A stretch of DNA of 64,000 bases from JARYLZ01 sp964388275 (GTDB lineage Bacteria > Bacteroidota > Ignavibacteria > SZUA-365). A model generated the notes under the pieces. It did not search any database, had not been told where the DNA came from, and worked only from the letters and a program-made list of their open reading frames with translations. Below, one piece after another: positions 14,277 through 22,522 of this stretch (positions within the stretch are counted from its first letter, which is position 1; each line of letters begins with the position of its first letter). A program made the position numbers and the translations under genes. The DNA is taken from positions 124,001 to 188,000 of the forward strand of contig CAYLZD010000002.1 of the NCBI GenBank assembly GCA_964388275.1, written 5' to 3'.

Positions 14277-16532
14277 ATGACGATTACGGGCGCCGCGCGG
14301 ACAATCTACCGAAATAATTCTCCGAAAATCCGGATCAAGCGTTCGTCATACGGGGCTTTATTGGCCCTCCTGCTTATGGTTGCCGTGCCTCCCGCGGCTC
14401 GCGCCCAGGGCTGGGGATGGCAGAACCCCCTTCCCCGCGGCGGAGTGATCGGCGATATCGTTGCGCTCGGCACTAACTTCGCCGTCGCCGTCTGCGACGA
14501 CGGCAACGCGCTGGTCACCTACGACATGGGACGCAACTGGCACCGGAAACCGCTTGCGTACTCCTCTCTCGACCGCGTCCATTGCTTCGGCGATTCGATC
14601 GTGATCGCCGCCGGACAGAACGGCCTGATCGTGCGTTCCACGGACTGGGGATGGACCTGGCGCCGAATCCGTGAGGGGTCCGTGACGGCCGGCTATCTCA
14701 CGGATTTGGCGGGCATCGACGACTCGTCGGCGGTCGTTAAAATGGGTTATGACGAACTTTTCGTTACCACCGACCGCGGCCTGAACTGGGAAAGGCGCGC
14801 CATGGGAGTCGCTCCGGATCAGGTGCGATCGGTGTTCATCCAGTCCCCGACGCTCTGGTGGGCCAATACCGGCAACGCGCTTTACCGTTCCGGCGATGCC
14901 GGCGCGACTTGGAAACGCGACACCTCTCTCGATGCGCGCGGATTGGCGCGCCTCGTTTACGTTGACAGCCTTTTCGGCTGGCAGGTCCGCGACGGCCGCG
15001 TGTTGCGCACAAGAGACGGCGGAGTGACCTGGACCGAGATGGATATCTACGGTTTCGAGTACAATCTGGACGTGTTCACAACGGGAACGGACAGACAGAC
15101 CGTTTTTATACTCAGCGACGGGCAATACGTCGTGAATAAATCAACCGACGGAGGCGAGACATGGAACATCAGCCTTACCGCCGCGGCATTTCCTGAAAGC
15201 TCGCCTTACGCGGGCGCCTTCACATCCGAAAGCGTGGGATACATCGCGGGTGATGGCGGCAGAATTCTTCGCAGCTCCGACGGCGGAGAATCGTGGGCGA
15301 TCGTGCACGGCGCCGGTTTCCTCGGCAGCATTGCGCAGGTGCTTTTCCAGGACCCTCGCAACGGCGCGGCGCTCACGCACTCCAACACCGTCCTGGTGAC
15401 CTCGAACGGGGGCGCGCGCTGGGACGAGACCGTACCGGCTGCAGGTTATACCATCCGTAAAGCATCCATGTACAATCGGCAGGAAGGTTACGGCTTCGGT
15501 TTCGATAAAACCTGGCAGCCGTATCTGTTTCGCGCGTCGGACCAGGGGAGAACCTGGACACTCGCCGGTTCACTTCCGATATCCTACGATCCGCAACTTT
15601 TCGCCCAGCCGGAAGGCATATTCTCCGTTTCCCGCGACACTGTGCTGATCGGAGTGTCATACGGCGTGCTTCTGCTCAGCACGGATGCCGGCGTTTCATG
15701 GGATTCCATACTGGTCAATCGGGAATTCGCCTCGCAATACGGAACAGGGAGGAATATGTTTGTATTCCCTCCCGGCCGGATTGTCTACGTCGGAGGCAAC
15801 GGCATCGGCCGGTCCGCTGATTTCGGTCGCACCTGGGATTATTCGTGGTCCCCGAACAGGCAATACATTTCTTCAAGCCAGTTCGTAAGTCCTCTGAAAG
15901 GCTTCGCGCTGCTTTCGGGACCGGGCGGCAGCGAATTATACCGCACGACTGACGGAGGCGTGAGCTGGGAAATACTGCCGAAAACCGGATTCCAGTTGTT
16001 TCAATTTTTCAACGAGCATGACGCCATCGCCATCGGAACCGGCGGGGACGGAGGGAGCGTTATCTACAAAACCTACAATGGCGGGAGCGACTGGTCGGAA
16101 TTTCCATTGAAGGAACGCGTGGCTTGGTCCGGCTGGACCTTCCTCAACAGCGATCTCGGTTGGGCGTGGGGTTATTCCGGAGAAATCAGAAACACCTCCA
16201 ACGGCGGCCTGGCTTCCGGCGGATCGGCGCCCCAAGCGCCGGGAGATCCGCAAATCGGAGCGCCTTACCCGAATCCGTTCTCGATTTCGCGTCATAGCGC
16301 CATGAGCGTTCCCATTGCACTCCCCTCCCGGGAGATCTCGTATTCGCTGACCATATTCGACGCGCTCGGCCGTTTGTCTCCGGTCCTGCCGTCGGCAGCG
16401 CGGCGTGAAACCGCAAGAACGGGGACCTTCGAGGAATCCTTCATCCTGCAATCACTGAAGCCGGGAATGTACATACTGAGGCTGTTCGCGCGCGGCCGGA
16501 CTCATTCCCGCGCTTTTCTTGTGGTGAAATAG
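14277..16532 (+). CDS. Secreted BNR/YCF48-like beta-propeller with T9SS sorting domain
   Basis: The start at 14277 follows GAGGGAAG; the frame is open further upstream but overlaps yraN. The 751-residue product has a signal peptide (LLALLLMVAVPPAARAQG). Most of the chain is a series of propeller blades with the Asp-box-like pattern S-x-D-x-G-x-x-W (for example SSDGGESW, TTDGGVSW, STDGGETW). The C-terminal ~85 residues begin with GAPYPNPFS and end in a MYILRLF...FLVVK pattern, the type A sorting signal of type IX secretion. It is thus predicted to pass the outer membrane and be surface-bound or released. Ligand unknown. Confidence 0.88.
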   Translation: MTITGAARTIYRNNSPKIRIKRSSYGALLALLLMVAVPPAARAQGWGWQNPLPRGGVIGDIVALGTNFAVAVCDDGNALVTYDMGRNWHRKPLAYSSLDRVHCFGDSIVIAAGQNGLIVRSTDWGWTWRRIREGSVTAGYLTDLAGIDDSSAVVKMGYDELFVTTDRGLNWERRAMGVAPDQVRSVFIQSPTLWWANTGNALYRSGDAGATWKRDTSLDARGLARLVYVDSLFGWQVRDGRVLRTRDGGVTWTEMDIYGFEYNLDVFTTGTDRQTVFILSDGQYVVNKSTDGGETWNISLTAAAFPESSPYAGAFTSESVGYIAGDGGRILRSSDGGESWAIVHGAGFLGSIAQVLFQDPRNGAALTHSNTVLVTSNGGARWDETVPAAGYTIRKASMYNRQEGYGFGFDKTWQPYLFRASDQGRTWTLAGSLPISYDPQLFAQPEGIFSVSRDTVLIGVSYGVLLLSTDAGVSWDSILVNREFASQYGTGRNMFVFPPGRIVYVGGNGIGRSADFGRTWDYSWSPNRQYISSSQFVSPLKGFALLSGPGGSELYRTTDGGVSWEILPKTGFQLFQFFNEHDAIAIGTGGDGGSVIYKTYNGGSDWSEFPLKERVAWSGWTFLNSDLGWAWGYSGEIRNTSNGGLASGGSAPQAPGDPQIGAPYPNPFSISRHSAMSVPIALPSREISYSLTIFDALGRLSPVLPSAARRETARTGTFEESFILQSLKPGMYILRLFARGRTHSRAFLVVK

Positions 16533-16556
16533 CCTCCGCATTTCCGACTTCATTTG

Positions 16557-17645
16557 TCAGATATCCGTTCCCTCCGGCGCCATTTTCCTTATCTTCACGC
16601 TCTTGCCCGCGCTTCCCGGAACGGGCGCCACGTGCAGAATGCCCTTTTCACCCATCTCCGGCGCGCGCAGGCGAAAACGCAATATATCCGCATCGTCTTC
16701 TATATCGGACGTGTCCGAGTCCTCGGGAATATCAAGCTCATCAAGTCCGATAAGATCGATTAAGGCATCCGGATCCGGAATATGAATCATATCGGCGGAT
16801 TCATCCGGCGCCGCGGCCTCAAGCTGCAGAGTCTGTTTTGTCCCCCGGCGGAGTATCTCGAACGGTATTTTCTCGCCTTCATCGAACGCTCCCAGAACGC
16901 TTCGTATGTCGCCGGCTTTCCTTATAGTCTTTTTGCCGGCTTTCAGTATCACATCGCCCGCCCTGAAACCCGCTTTCGCGGCACGGCTGTCTTCCTTCAC
17001 TTCTTCGACCAGCACCCCGCTACCCTCCGGAGCGCCGAAGTACTCGGCGAGCTGCTTGCTCATGGACGACAGTTTCAAACCATACACACCGGCGGGAGCG
17101 GGTTCGAAAATGCCTTTCAGCTCGGTGCGGATCCGCGGAGCGGCGAATCCCCTATAGGTTTTCATCGTTTCCCCGTATGCTTTTCCCGCGTCACGGTAGC
17201 TTCGCGCAAGCGCCCGAAGCCCGCTCGTACTCCGGGATTTGCCGAGAACGACTTGAAAGGTCTTGCGTTCGCCATTCCGGTTCAGTTCGATGGCGACTGT
17301 TTCGCCGCTTTCCGAAGATCCCACCGCTTCGACTAAATCTTCGGCGCAGGCAATGGCTTTGCCGTCGAATTCCGTGATTACATCCCCTTTCAAAATGCCG
17401 GCGCTGTCGGCCGGGCTTTCATCGACCACCTCTTCCACCAGAGCGCCCTTGCCGGAACCCGGCGCGCTCGTCTGCCCGGGCACGTCTTTCGCATCTTTCA
17501 ATTCCACACCCAGCCACGCTTTTCCCGTCATTACCGTTACACGCGCGCTTTTCCGTCTTTTTTCTTTCTGCTGCGCCGGAACGCCTGTGGTCGCCGAAAT
17601 AAACAGCGAGAAGCCGAGCAACAAAGTTACAACGAGGGTTTTCAT
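16557..17645 (-). CDS. Secreted protein with two PDZ domains
   Basis: The ATG at 17645 follows GGAGGA and gives 362 residues with a signal peptide ending near TTGVPAQQ. PDZ 1 (about 40-135) has WLGVEL and SPADSAGILKGDVI; PDZ 2 (about 185-280) has SGVLVEEVKEDSRAAKAGFRAGDVI. No protease domain is present, so it is not a DegP-type enzyme. The C-terminal part is acidic. It would be periplasmic and could bind C-terminal peptides of misfolded or outer-membrane proteins. It diverges from an ECF sigma operon across 274 bp, and that proximity suggests an envelope-stress role. Confidence 0.82.
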   Translation of the reverse strand: MKTLVVTLLLGFSLFISATTGVPAQQKEKRRKSARVTVMTGKAWLGVELKDAKDVPGQTSAPGSGKGALVEEVVDESPADSAGILKGDVITEFDGKAIACAEDLVEAVGSSESGETVAIELNRNGERKTFQVVLGKSRSTSGLRALARSYRDAGKAYGETMKTYRGFAAPRIRTELKGIFEPAPAGVYGLKLSSMSKQLAEYFGAPEGSGVLVEEVKEDSRAAKAGFRAGDVILKAGKKTIRKAGDIRSVLGAFDEGEKIPFEILRRGTKQTLQLEAAAPDESADMIHIPDPDALIDLIGLDELDIPEDSDTSDIEDDADILRFRLRAPEMGEKGILHVAPVPGSAGKSVKIRKMAPEGTDI

Positions 17646-17919
17646 GTTCCGGTCCTCCATCTTGTGAATTGTGGGATTGGCGGTATCCTCGCCTCCCGGT
17701 CCTGTTCGATCACCCGGATGCGTTTCGTTCGCCCGGAGAGGGTTAGACGCATCTTTGAGTTCTTTGTTCCGTATCTTCCGTTTCTGTCATGCGGTGCGTG
17801 AAAGCACAAATAACTTGTGGATACGAGGTCCGGAACCGGATTTGCGGCCCCGGCTGCGCGGAAACGAACCCTGTCTGCAACCCTTCGGCTCCTATACGCG
17901 TCAAAAGCGAGGTACAGAG

Positions 17920-18567
17920 ATGCGTTGCCTCGCCCTCAATATTGCAACAGATGCACACACCCATGCGGAAATGAGCGGAGATCTCCGGACATACTCGGAA
18001 GGACGCCGGATTCCAGACATCAGCGAAGAACTCCTGGCAAGGTGCAGGTCGGGCGAGATACCGGCTTTTGAGCAGCTTTACAAGCTTTGCGGCTCTTACA
18101 TGTACTCGCTGGCTTTGCGATTTCACGGAAATCCTTTCGATGCGGAGGACTCCGTGCAAGACGCTTTCGTGGCGGTGTATAAGGGAATTGCGGGCTTCGC
18201 GGGACAGTCGCGCTTCTCGACCTGGTTATACAGGGTGTTGTTGAACGCTTGCATCAGCTCGCGGAGAAAAAAGCGAGAGATGGAAGAGTCCTCCGACTTC
18301 CTGTCCGAAAACCTTCATCCTCGCGGAGATCCCAAAGGCGGAGATGCTGTGCTGAAAGATATCCTGGAGCGCGAAATCTCGGGCTTGCAGGGACTGCAAC
18401 GGGCCGTGTTTCTCCTGTGCGCCTGCGAGGGATTTACTCATCAGGAAGTCGCGGAAACACTGGGCATACGGGTCGGGACGTCGAAGTCCGCATATCATCG
18501 CGCCCGGAAGGCTCTCGGGAAAAAGCTGGTGAAACTGGGCATAGATACAAGCGGAGCGGATCGATGA
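17920..18567 (+). CDS. ECF-type RNA polymerase sigma factor
   Basis: The start at 17920 has GAGG seven bases upstream; an alternative ATG lies at 17971. The 215 residues contain region 2 (DAEDSVQDAFVAVYKGI and STWLYRVLLNAC) and region 4 (LQRAVFLLCACEGFTHQEVA, then SAYHRARKAL). The stop overlaps the next gene's start (ATGA). Sigma factors of this group direct transcription of envelope or stress regulons and are usually held by a membrane anti-sigma factor encoded next to them, as here. Confidence 0.9.
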   Translation: MRCLALNIATDAHTHAEMSGDLRTYSEGRRIPDISEELLARCRSGEIPAFEQLYKLCGSYMYSLALRFHGNPFDAEDSVQDAFVAVYKGIAGFAGQSRFSTWLYRVLLNACISSRRKKREMEESSDFLSENLHPRGDPKGGDAVLKDILEREISGLQGLQRAVFLLCACEGFTHQEVAETLGIRVGTSKSAYHRARKALGKKLVKLGIDTSGADR

Positions 18568-19196
18568 CTCGCCACGGATCAAGTCGGGACCTCGACGAGC
18601 GCATACAGGGCGCGGCATCGGAACTGCCGCGGCATTCAGCGCCCGAGCAGTTGTGGAAAAGCATCGAAGCAAGACTGCGGCGGGCGCAGGCGGCGAGAGA
18701 GGAGGACGCCGAGGCGGTCAAGCCCGCGGCTGCGCCCGGATTTCGGCTTATGTTCGCGTTCCGTCCGCGACTCGTGTACGCGGTCTACGCGGCGGCGATC
18801 GTTCTTGGTGTCGCGGCCATGGCCGTCCTGATCGTGGAACGGCCTCAACCGATCCCCGAAACCGCGGAAGCGGGTCATGACAGATTGGTGGAGGAAGCGA
18901 GGGACGACATAGACCATGCGATGTTCTTCTACGAACGCGCCATCGAGAAATTGACGAGCGCGGCCGAAAAGAACGAAACCTCGCTCGATCCCGGTTGGGT
19001 GGAATTGCAGAAAGAGAGAATCGCCGCCCTGAAGGAGGCGGTAAGGGAGTGCAAGGAAGAGCTGCGCGGCAACAAGTACAATCCTGAAGTGCAGCAATAC
19101 CTTCTGGCGGCATATATGGAACTGCAGGGCGCCCTGCAGGAAATGGCAACCAGAAGCGGCGAATCAAACAATGCTAGTTCAAGGAGGGCGCTATGA
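18564..19196 (+). CDS. Single-pass membrane protein, probable anti-sigma factor
   Basis: The frame is open upstream, but the ATG overlapping the sigma stop gives a sensible 210-residue protein. It has a charged N-terminal cytoplasmic part of ~65 residues, one transmembrane helix (VYAVYAAAIVLGVAAMAVLIV without charged residues) and a helical, probably coiled-coil, periplasmic part rich in Glu and Lys. No zinc-finger HxxxCxxC motif is present. Position and topology make it the likely regulator of the ECF sigma factor. Its stop overlaps the next start. Confidence 0.75.
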   Translation: MTRHGSSRDLDERIQGAASELPRHSAPEQLWKSIEARLRRAQAAREEDAEAVKPAAAPGFRLMFAFRPRLVYAVYAAAIVLGVAAMAVLIVERPQPIPETAEAGHDRLVEEARDDIDHAMFFYERAIEKLTSAAEKNETSLDPGWVELQKERIAALKEAVRECKEELRGNKYNPEVQQYLLAAYMELQGALQEMATRSGESNNASSRRAL

Positions 19197-20134
19197 ACGC
19201 GCACCGTCATCTTACGGCGATTTTTCTGCTGACCGCAATGTCCCTGTCGACAACCGTCGTCTGCGCGCAGCAGCACGAGCGGATTATCAGGAAAAAATTC
19301 GATGTGTCTGAAAACGTCAACGTTCGAGTGAAGGGAAAATTCGGCCCTGTGCGAATCAAGGGCGGCGATAAGAACACTGTGCAGGTGGAAGTAATCATCG
19401 CCGTGAAGGACGAAAATGCTGCCCGCGCGAAACAGGTTGCCGACGAAACCGAAGTGCTGATTGACGGCGGAAGGAATGAAGTACGGGTGGAAGTGGATTG
19501 GAGCGACGGCTATCAGGACGAAGGCAAACGTTCCCTGAACATGAGCATCATGTGCACCGTGCCTAAGAAGAGCGTGCTTCTGCTGGAAAACAAGTTCGGA
19601 CGAGTGATCGTGTCTGATGTCGAGGGATCGATTTCCATCGACAACGGTTTCGGATCCGTTGAAGTCACCCGCTGCTCGAACGTGGCCGTTGAGAACTCAT
19701 TCGGCGGGACCACCTTGAATTCCGTGCGAGGTTCACTGCAGGTGAAGAGCAAGAACGGTAAGGTGCGGGCGTTCGACATGCCGGCCGGAGAGATCACGAA
19801 CGCCTTCGGATCCATAGATGTGTCGGAAGCAAAAGGTCCGGTGACGATAATCAGCCGCATGGGCGCCGTTACGGCCAAGGGAATTCCCGGCGGGCGGATC
19901 AAGAGTTCATACGGTTCGGTGACCGTGGCTCTGAATCCGGACTTCTCCGGCACCGTCGAGGCGAAAACCAAATTCGGCGCCGTGGATAGTGAAATACCGC
20001 TTTCGCCGCGCTCTAAGAGAAGGGAAAGCGGCTATGGTCCAGCTGCCGAGGATTTGGTGGGTCAGTCAGGAACAGGTGACGACCGTCTGATCGTGGTGGC
20101 CGAATTCGGCGATGTAACGATCAGGAAGAAATAG
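19193..20134 (+). CDS. Secreted DUF4097-type beta-helix protein
   Basis: The 313-residue product has a signal peptide (TAMSLSTTVVCAQQ) and then repeating short strands such as LENKFGRVIVSDVEGSI, IDNGFGSVEVTRC and VENSFGGTTLNSV, the pattern of DUF4097/putative auto-adhesin proteins that form a right-handed beta-helix. Genes of this family often lie beside ECF sigma/anti-sigma pairs, as here with ATGA coupling. Its function is not known; it may be a periplasmic sensor or effector of the sigma pair. Confidence 0.8.
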   Translation: MNAHRHLTAIFLLTAMSLSTTVVCAQQHERIIRKKFDVSENVNVRVKGKFGPVRIKGGDKNTVQVEVIIAVKDENAARAKQVADETEVLIDGGRNEVRVEVDWSDGYQDEGKRSLNMSIMCTVPKKSVLLLENKFGRVIVSDVEGSISIDNGFGSVEVTRCSNVAVENSFGGTTLNSVRGSLQVKSKNGKVRAFDMPAGEITNAFGSIDVSEAKGPVTIISRMGAVTAKGIPGGRIKSSYGSVTVALNPDFSGTVEAKTKFGAVDSEIPLSPRSKRRESGYGPAAEDLVGQSGTGDDRLIVVAEFGDVTIRKK

Positions 20135-20136
20135 AT

Positions 20137-20619
20137 TTATTTCTTGAGGTATTTCTCGGGATTGTCTGCAAACTTCTTTATACAGGGCTTGCAACAGAAG
20201 CCGTAGACCTTGCCTCGGTAAGTGACTGTAGTTACGCTGTTTACTACTTTTTTACCCATTACGGGGCACAGTTCGTTCGAAATCCGGTCCGACATGTCGA
20301 TACCCGCATTGATCACCGCGGTTGCTCCTTCGGCGGCCGCGTGGTCGTGTTCACAGGGTTCGTAGGCTTTTTCATTGCTGGATTTCATGTATTTATCTGG
20401 ATTTTCCCTGAATTTGTCCAGACACCCGTCGCAGCAGAAGTAGTATGTCGTGCCGTCATGTGCCAGCGAAACGGCGGAGTCGGCATCCTCGCCGGTCACC
20501 GGACAAATCAGATTCGCTTCCTTCGCAAGCACGCTGGCGGGAGTGATCCCGTCTTTCTGGGCGCTCGCTGAAAATATGTTCAAGAAGATAGCCGCAAGGA
20601 CGAGAAATATCGACTTCAT
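20137..20619 (-). CDS. Secreted double YHS-domain (metal-binding) protein
   Basis: A signal peptide (AAIFLNIFSASAQ) is followed by two YHS domains. The first has Cys39 in ICPVTG and FCCDGC with Cys62, Cys63 and Cys66; the second has Cys118 in LCPVMG and FCCKPC with Cys142, Cys143 and Cys146. A linker EPCEHDH adds Cys89, His91 and His93. YHS/TRASH domains bind heavy metals such as copper. The protein is predicted to be periplasmic and to bind or buffer metal. It converges on the DUF4097 gene with a 2-bp gap. Confidence 0.85.
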   Translation of the reverse strand: MKSIFLVLAAIFLNIFSASAQKDGITPASVLAKEANLICPVTGEDADSAVSLAHDGTTYYFCCDGCLDKFRENPDKYMKSSNEKAYEPCEHDHAAAEGATAVINAGIDMSDRISNELCPVMGKKVVNSVTTVTYRGKVYGFCCKPCIKKFADNPEKYLKK

Positions 20620-20883
20620 TTATACAGCTCCGTAATATTTTTGGATTCCGCTTTCCACATAACAATTAAACATGCACGAGATTTGTTTGGTTCGCTGACC
20701 TGCGTCTCCGACACAAATGAACCAATGGGCCGATTCTGTTGTTAAAGAGGCGGGAATTGACGAATTTTAACCGACGTATCGGAATATTTCAGTTCCCGCA
20801 AGTATTCATACAAATCATATCCAGTTTAGCACTTTCGTAGCAACGATACAAATTCGCATAGAGACGCGGAAACCGATTGAGTC
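20620..20883. promoter_or_regulatory. Intergenic region between YHS gene and aroF-like gene
   Basis: These 264 bp are markedly AT-richer than the flanking genes and separate divergently transcribed genes, so they should hold both promoters. TTGGTTC near 20685-20691 and GAACCAA near 20719-20725 form a 7-bp inverted repeat that could be an operator. I see no match good enough to name a promoter. Confidence 0.4.
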
Positions 20884-21777
20884 ATGAAGCACGACGACTA
20901 TAAAGAAGGCGCCGGAGCGGTTCAGGGAATGCTTCGGACCGAAGACGCCGTACCGAAAGTGAGCGTTTCAAGCGCTGTGGCAGCCCCGGTAAACGCGCGG
21001 AAAAGGACGGTCAGCATCGGCCCGGCCGTTTTGGGAGGGAATTCTTTCATCGTGATCGCCGGGCCTTGCGCCGTGGAAAACTCCGAACAGATCCGCCGCA
21101 CCGCAATGCTCGTCGCGGAGGAGGGCGCCCGCGTATTGAGAGGAGGCACATACAAAGCGCGCACTTCGCCGCATACTTTCCAGGGATTGGGGCTGGAAGG
21201 CGTGCTCATGATGCGCGAGGCGGCCGATGCGGCGGGCCTCCCGATGGTTACGGAAGTGCTGTCGCAGTTCGACCTCGAAGACATGGAACCTTATGTGGAC
21301 GCGTTCCAGGTAGGTTCCAGGAACATGGACAATACTGCTCTGCTCAAAGACCTCGGCGCAATCCGCAAACCGGTGCTCCTGAAAAGAGGTTTCGCCGCAA
21401 CCGTCAAGGAATGGCTTCTGGCGGCCGAGTACATTCTGGTGGGGGGGAATTCGGACGTGATACTCTGCGAGCGGGGCATTCGCACTTTCTCCAACGAGAC
21501 CCGCTTCACACTGGATCTTGCCGGCGCCGTGCTGGCTCATCAGCTCTCGGAGCTCCCGGTCATTGTAGATCCCTCGCACGCAACCGGAAATCCCGCTCTG
21601 ATCCCCGCACTGTCTGCAGCCGTCGCCGCCGCGGGTCTCGACGGACTCATGATAGAGGTGCATCCGGATCCCCCGGCGGCTCTTTCGGACTCCGATCAGG
21701 CCCTGTCCCCAGACCAATTCCGCGGAATCATGCGACGTGTCGCGGATGCGGCCCGTGCCGCCGGCCGCTCTGTCTGA
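20884..21777 (+). CDS. aroF: 3-deoxy-7-phosphoheptulonate synthase (class I-beta)
   Basis: The enzyme condenses phosphoenolpyruvate and erythrose 4-phosphate to DAHP, the first step to chorismate. The 297-residue length and motifs place it in the AroF/KDO8P-synthase-like beta group: IAGPCAVE with metal ligand Cys62, the LRGGTYKARTSP phosphate-binding stretch, QVGSRNMDN, LLKRG and DPSHATG with His232. The symbol is by convention for this group. It is followed after ~40 bp by menG, so chorismate supply and menaquinone methylation are probably coexpressed. Confidence 0.93.
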   Translation: MKHDDYKEGAGAVQGMLRTEDAVPKVSVSSAVAAPVNARKRTVSIGPAVLGGNSFIVIAGPCAVENSEQIRRTAMLVAEEGARVLRGGTYKARTSPHTFQGLGLEGVLMMREAADAAGLPMVTEVLSQFDLEDMEPYVDAFQVGSRNMDNTALLKDLGAIRKPVLLKRGFAATVKEWLLAAEYILVGGNSDVILCERGIRTFSNETRFTLDLAGAVLAHQLSELPVIVDPSHATGNPALIPALSAAVAAAGLDGLMIEVHPDPPAALSDSDQALSPDQFRGIMRRVADAARAAGRSV

Positions 21778-21819
21778 GCCGATATAAAGGATGCCTTTGC
21801 AGACGCTCCGGGTGCAAAA

Positions 21820-22509
21820 TTGAGCCGGGAGGTGCATGATATGTTTTCCCGTATCGCCGGGACTTACGACCGCGCCAACTCGGTGCTCTCGGGAGGTGTG
21901 CATCACCGCTGGCGGAAGCGCGCGGTCAGAGAAAGCGGCGCCGGACCCGGCGCTTCCGTGCTCGACTGCGCAACGGGCACCGGCGATCTCGCGATCGAAT
22001 TCAAATTGGCTGTGGGTGGCGCCGGCCGCGTGATCGGCAGCGATTTCTGCGCCGACATGCTCGCATATGCGCCCATAAAGTCCGAAAAGCTGGGGATCGA
22101 GATTGTGTGGGAGGTGCAGGACGCAATGCGGTTGACCTATCCGGACAATTCGTTCGACGTGGCATCCATCGCCTTCGGAATCAGGAATGTGGATGATCCT
22201 CTTCAGGCCTTGAGAAGCATGGCGCGCGTCGTCAAGCCGGGCGGCCGGGTGGTCGTGCTGGAGTTCGGACGGCCTCTGTGGTGGATGAGGCCGCTGTTCT
22301 CGATCTACAGCAGAATAGCCATTCCTGTTGTCGGCGGTTTGGTCTCGGGGAAGCGCGACGCTTATGAGTATCTGATCCGAACATCCGCCGCCTTCCCCGC
22401 CGGAGACGCGTTCTTAAGGATGATGGCGGAAACAGGCGCGTTCGCAGACACCCGGATGTTGCCCCTGACCGGAGGAATATCGTACCTGTATATCGGAATT
22501 GTCGCCTGA
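21820..22509 (+). CDS. menG: Demethylmenaquinone methyltransferase
   Basis: The UbiE/MenG signatures are clear: YDRANSVLSGGVHHRW near the N terminus and RVVKPGGRVVVLEFG later; the SAM motif is DCATGTGDLAIE. It performs the last step of menaquinone synthesis, C-methylation of demethylmenaquinol. A TTG at 21820 is the only start that keeps the VHDMFSRIAGTYD region; an ATG at 21841 would cut into it. It converges on menE with a 13-bp gap. Confidence 0.92.
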   Translation: MSREVHDMFSRIAGTYDRANSVLSGGVHHRWRKRAVRESGAGPGASVLDCATGTGDLAIEFKLAVGGAGRVIGSDFCADMLAYAPIKSEKLGIEIVWEVQDAMRLTYPDNSFDVASIAFGIRNVDDPLQALRSMARVVKPGGRVVVLEFGRPLWWMRPLFSIYSRIAIPVVGGLVSGKRDAYEYLIRTSAAFPAGDAFLRMMAETGAFADTRMLPLTGGISYLYIGIVA

Positions 22510-22522
22510 CGGCGCCGCCGGC

